Shown here: positions 63,901 through 64,000 of the stretch, in pieces
Layout: every line of letters starts with the position of its first letter
Position numbering within the stretch: the first letter of the stretch is position 1
From: Neomelitea salexigens DSM 19753
GTDB taxonomy: Bacteria > Pseudomonadota > Gammaproteobacteria > Pseudomonadales > Spongiibacteraceae
Assembly (NCBI RefSeq): GCF_000422345.1
Contig: NZ_AULP01000006.1
Location: 1 to 64,000, forward strand
Reading direction: 5' to 3'
DNA: 64,000 bases
Notes under the pieces: generated by a model
What the model saw: only the letters and a program-made list of their open reading frames with translations
Databases searched by the model: none
Told to the model about the DNA's origin: nothing
Made by a program: the position numbers and the translations under genes

Positions 63901-64000
63901 GCAACGTATCTTTGACGAGTTTGAGCGCGCAAACGACGCGGCTCACCGTGAAACGGAGGCCGGCCTGGGCCTTGGGCTATCGATTGTTCGCCGTATCAGT
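60962..64000 (+). CDS. Transporter-like sensor kinase (SLC5-PAS-histidine kinase), runs off right edge
   Basis: An open frame of 1013 codons from GTG 60962 (after AAGAGG) to the edge. Residues 1-510 form a multi-helix region like sodium/solute symporters. A PAS domain (about 655-760: GVSVVDGNLNLVAWNQRYVD), a coiled coil, then a HisKA domain with FLASASHDLLQPINAARLF (His near 824) and a HATPase with LLSNALRYTPQG and GPGIAEQDQQRIF follow. This matches the CbrA/NahK kind of sensor, where the transporter part may sense or carry a nutrient. In NahK-like proteins a receiver domain can follow; here the end is not visible. No stop is present inside the window. Confidence 0.9.
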   Translation, partial: MPANQWVMLLAFLYFGVLFFIAWWADRRAEWPRRFRPLIYSLSLAVYCSSWTFFGAVGEAVESGWGFLPIYLGPILLFVVGWPFLRRLSVMSTRNRVTSIADFMGSRYGKNQLLAALVTFLAVLGSLPYIALQLKAITQAWTSVKHLWDQRAEDVGSQSFTGEMFGTVSFVDPGSTSFIAALILVLFTVAFGTRVVEKRQRHRGLMAAVAIESIVKLAAFVMVGVFALGLLWSSDSAPLSWGHFSQLPDLTNFFTQTLLAVAAIVCLPRQFHVMVVEHHSRRDMRLARWIFPLYLLAFCAMIAPIAIAGMSLLPSVGTADMLVVSLPLHMGNNQLAVIALLGGMSAATGMVIVACVTLSVMVCNEWLVPLWQRFRQGHEINARWLQQVRRIAIAAVLFAAWLLEQQLSAYGGLASLGLLSFAAAAQLLPGIIGALYWSRGHAKGVVVGLLAGGFLWAYTLLLPAVLGQGHSVVSSGPMGWQWLRPEALMGFDFGDALSHGVFWSLAVNSLLMVLISRRCRFSSIDMRQARSFTEVRVERRQLQAELELTDIDAWQLHRLLVPLLGDGRSERMWQRFEQRLGHRLLPSDRVPRFVIKDVEESLASIVGAVSAHRTLELLAKRKPLDIDEFVSLIGTTSRQIQFGQDLLQITLETIPQGVSVVDGNLNLVAWNQRYVDLFNFPERLLYVGCPIAKIYQYNAERGYLHDADSDVDAAIRRRLGLLQGAKPYRLERLLPNGLVIEICGTPMANGGYVTTYTDISEYRRIFNELEAAKSQLEERVAARTSELEAVNQSLEEENATRARIERELNTVYASKNRFLASASHDLLQPINAARLFTAALSGKVEEQAAGASSLSSDVKHIDEALAGAETLITSLREIARLDSGRMQPQLESFAIQSLLDTMGREFSVIAQRSGLTLRVAPCSLWARSDRHLLRRVVQNLLSNALRYTPQGTVLLGCRRQGEQLSIQVLDTGPGIAEQDQQRIFDEFERANDAAHRETEAGLGLGLSIVRRIS

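Overview
The window comes from a gammaproteobacterial chromosome. The order murJ-ribF-ileS-lspA-fkpB-ispH-minor pilins-pilR/pilS-bamD-rluD-pgeF-clpB matches, from general knowledge, the corresponding region of Pseudomonas. The extra genes and general style fit a marine relative such as the Cellvibrionales/Spongiibacteraceae type; the species cannot be read from this sequence alone. No rRNA, tRNA or CRISPR array was recognised.

Layout. (1) 1-2.9 kb is accessory: the end of an IS3-family insertion sequence abuts a four-gene overlapping operon on the minus strand (AlpA-like HTH, an orphan, a 32-aa ORF, a primase-helicase), the replication module of an integrated element or satellite prophage. 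Iteron-like repeats and two terminators separate it from the host genes. (2) 3.1-16.1 kb is housekeeping: a methyltransferase-like gene with a sugar-phosphate mutarotase, a lipoprotein, a CoA-binding protein, a PuuD-like membrane protein, a coiled-coil membrane protein, class I fumarase, sbcB, a GIY-YIG protein, an ABC exporter, pyrB, an ADP-ribose pyrophosphatase and murJ. (3) 16.1-22 kb is the ribF-ileS-lspA-fkpB-ispH operon behind a perfect TATAAT box. (4) 22-36.6 kb carries two complete, diverged minor-pilin/PilY1 clusters in tandem plus a third, divergent FimT-like gene. pilR and pilS follow on the minus strand. (5) 39.7-46.9 kb holds nadE, bamD, rluD, pgeF and clpB; clpB has a near-perfect heat-shock (sigma-32) promoter. 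(6) 47-51 kb is a little-characterised secretory cassette: a DUF4331 protein, a 72-aa lipoprotein, a repeat-rich periplasmic protein and a HupE/UreJ-like membrane protein. (7) 51-54.2 kb: a DUF4124 protein and ilvI-ilvH, the latter preceded by three consecutive perfect hairpins. (8) 54.2-64 kb: a ketosteroid-isomerase-like enzyme; a scar where a LysR regulator and a thiopurine methyltransferase have both lost their 5' ends at one junction; an epoxide hydrolase; trxC; rapA with a small companion; and a long transporter-like sensor kinase (SLC5-PAS-histidine kinase) that runs off the right edge.

The most noteworthy items are the DUF4331-HupE cassette, the doubled minor-pilin cluster in which the second PilY1 has lost its metal-binding MIDAS motif, the LysR/TPMT deletion scar, and the IS insertion that supplies the stop codon of the primase gene.
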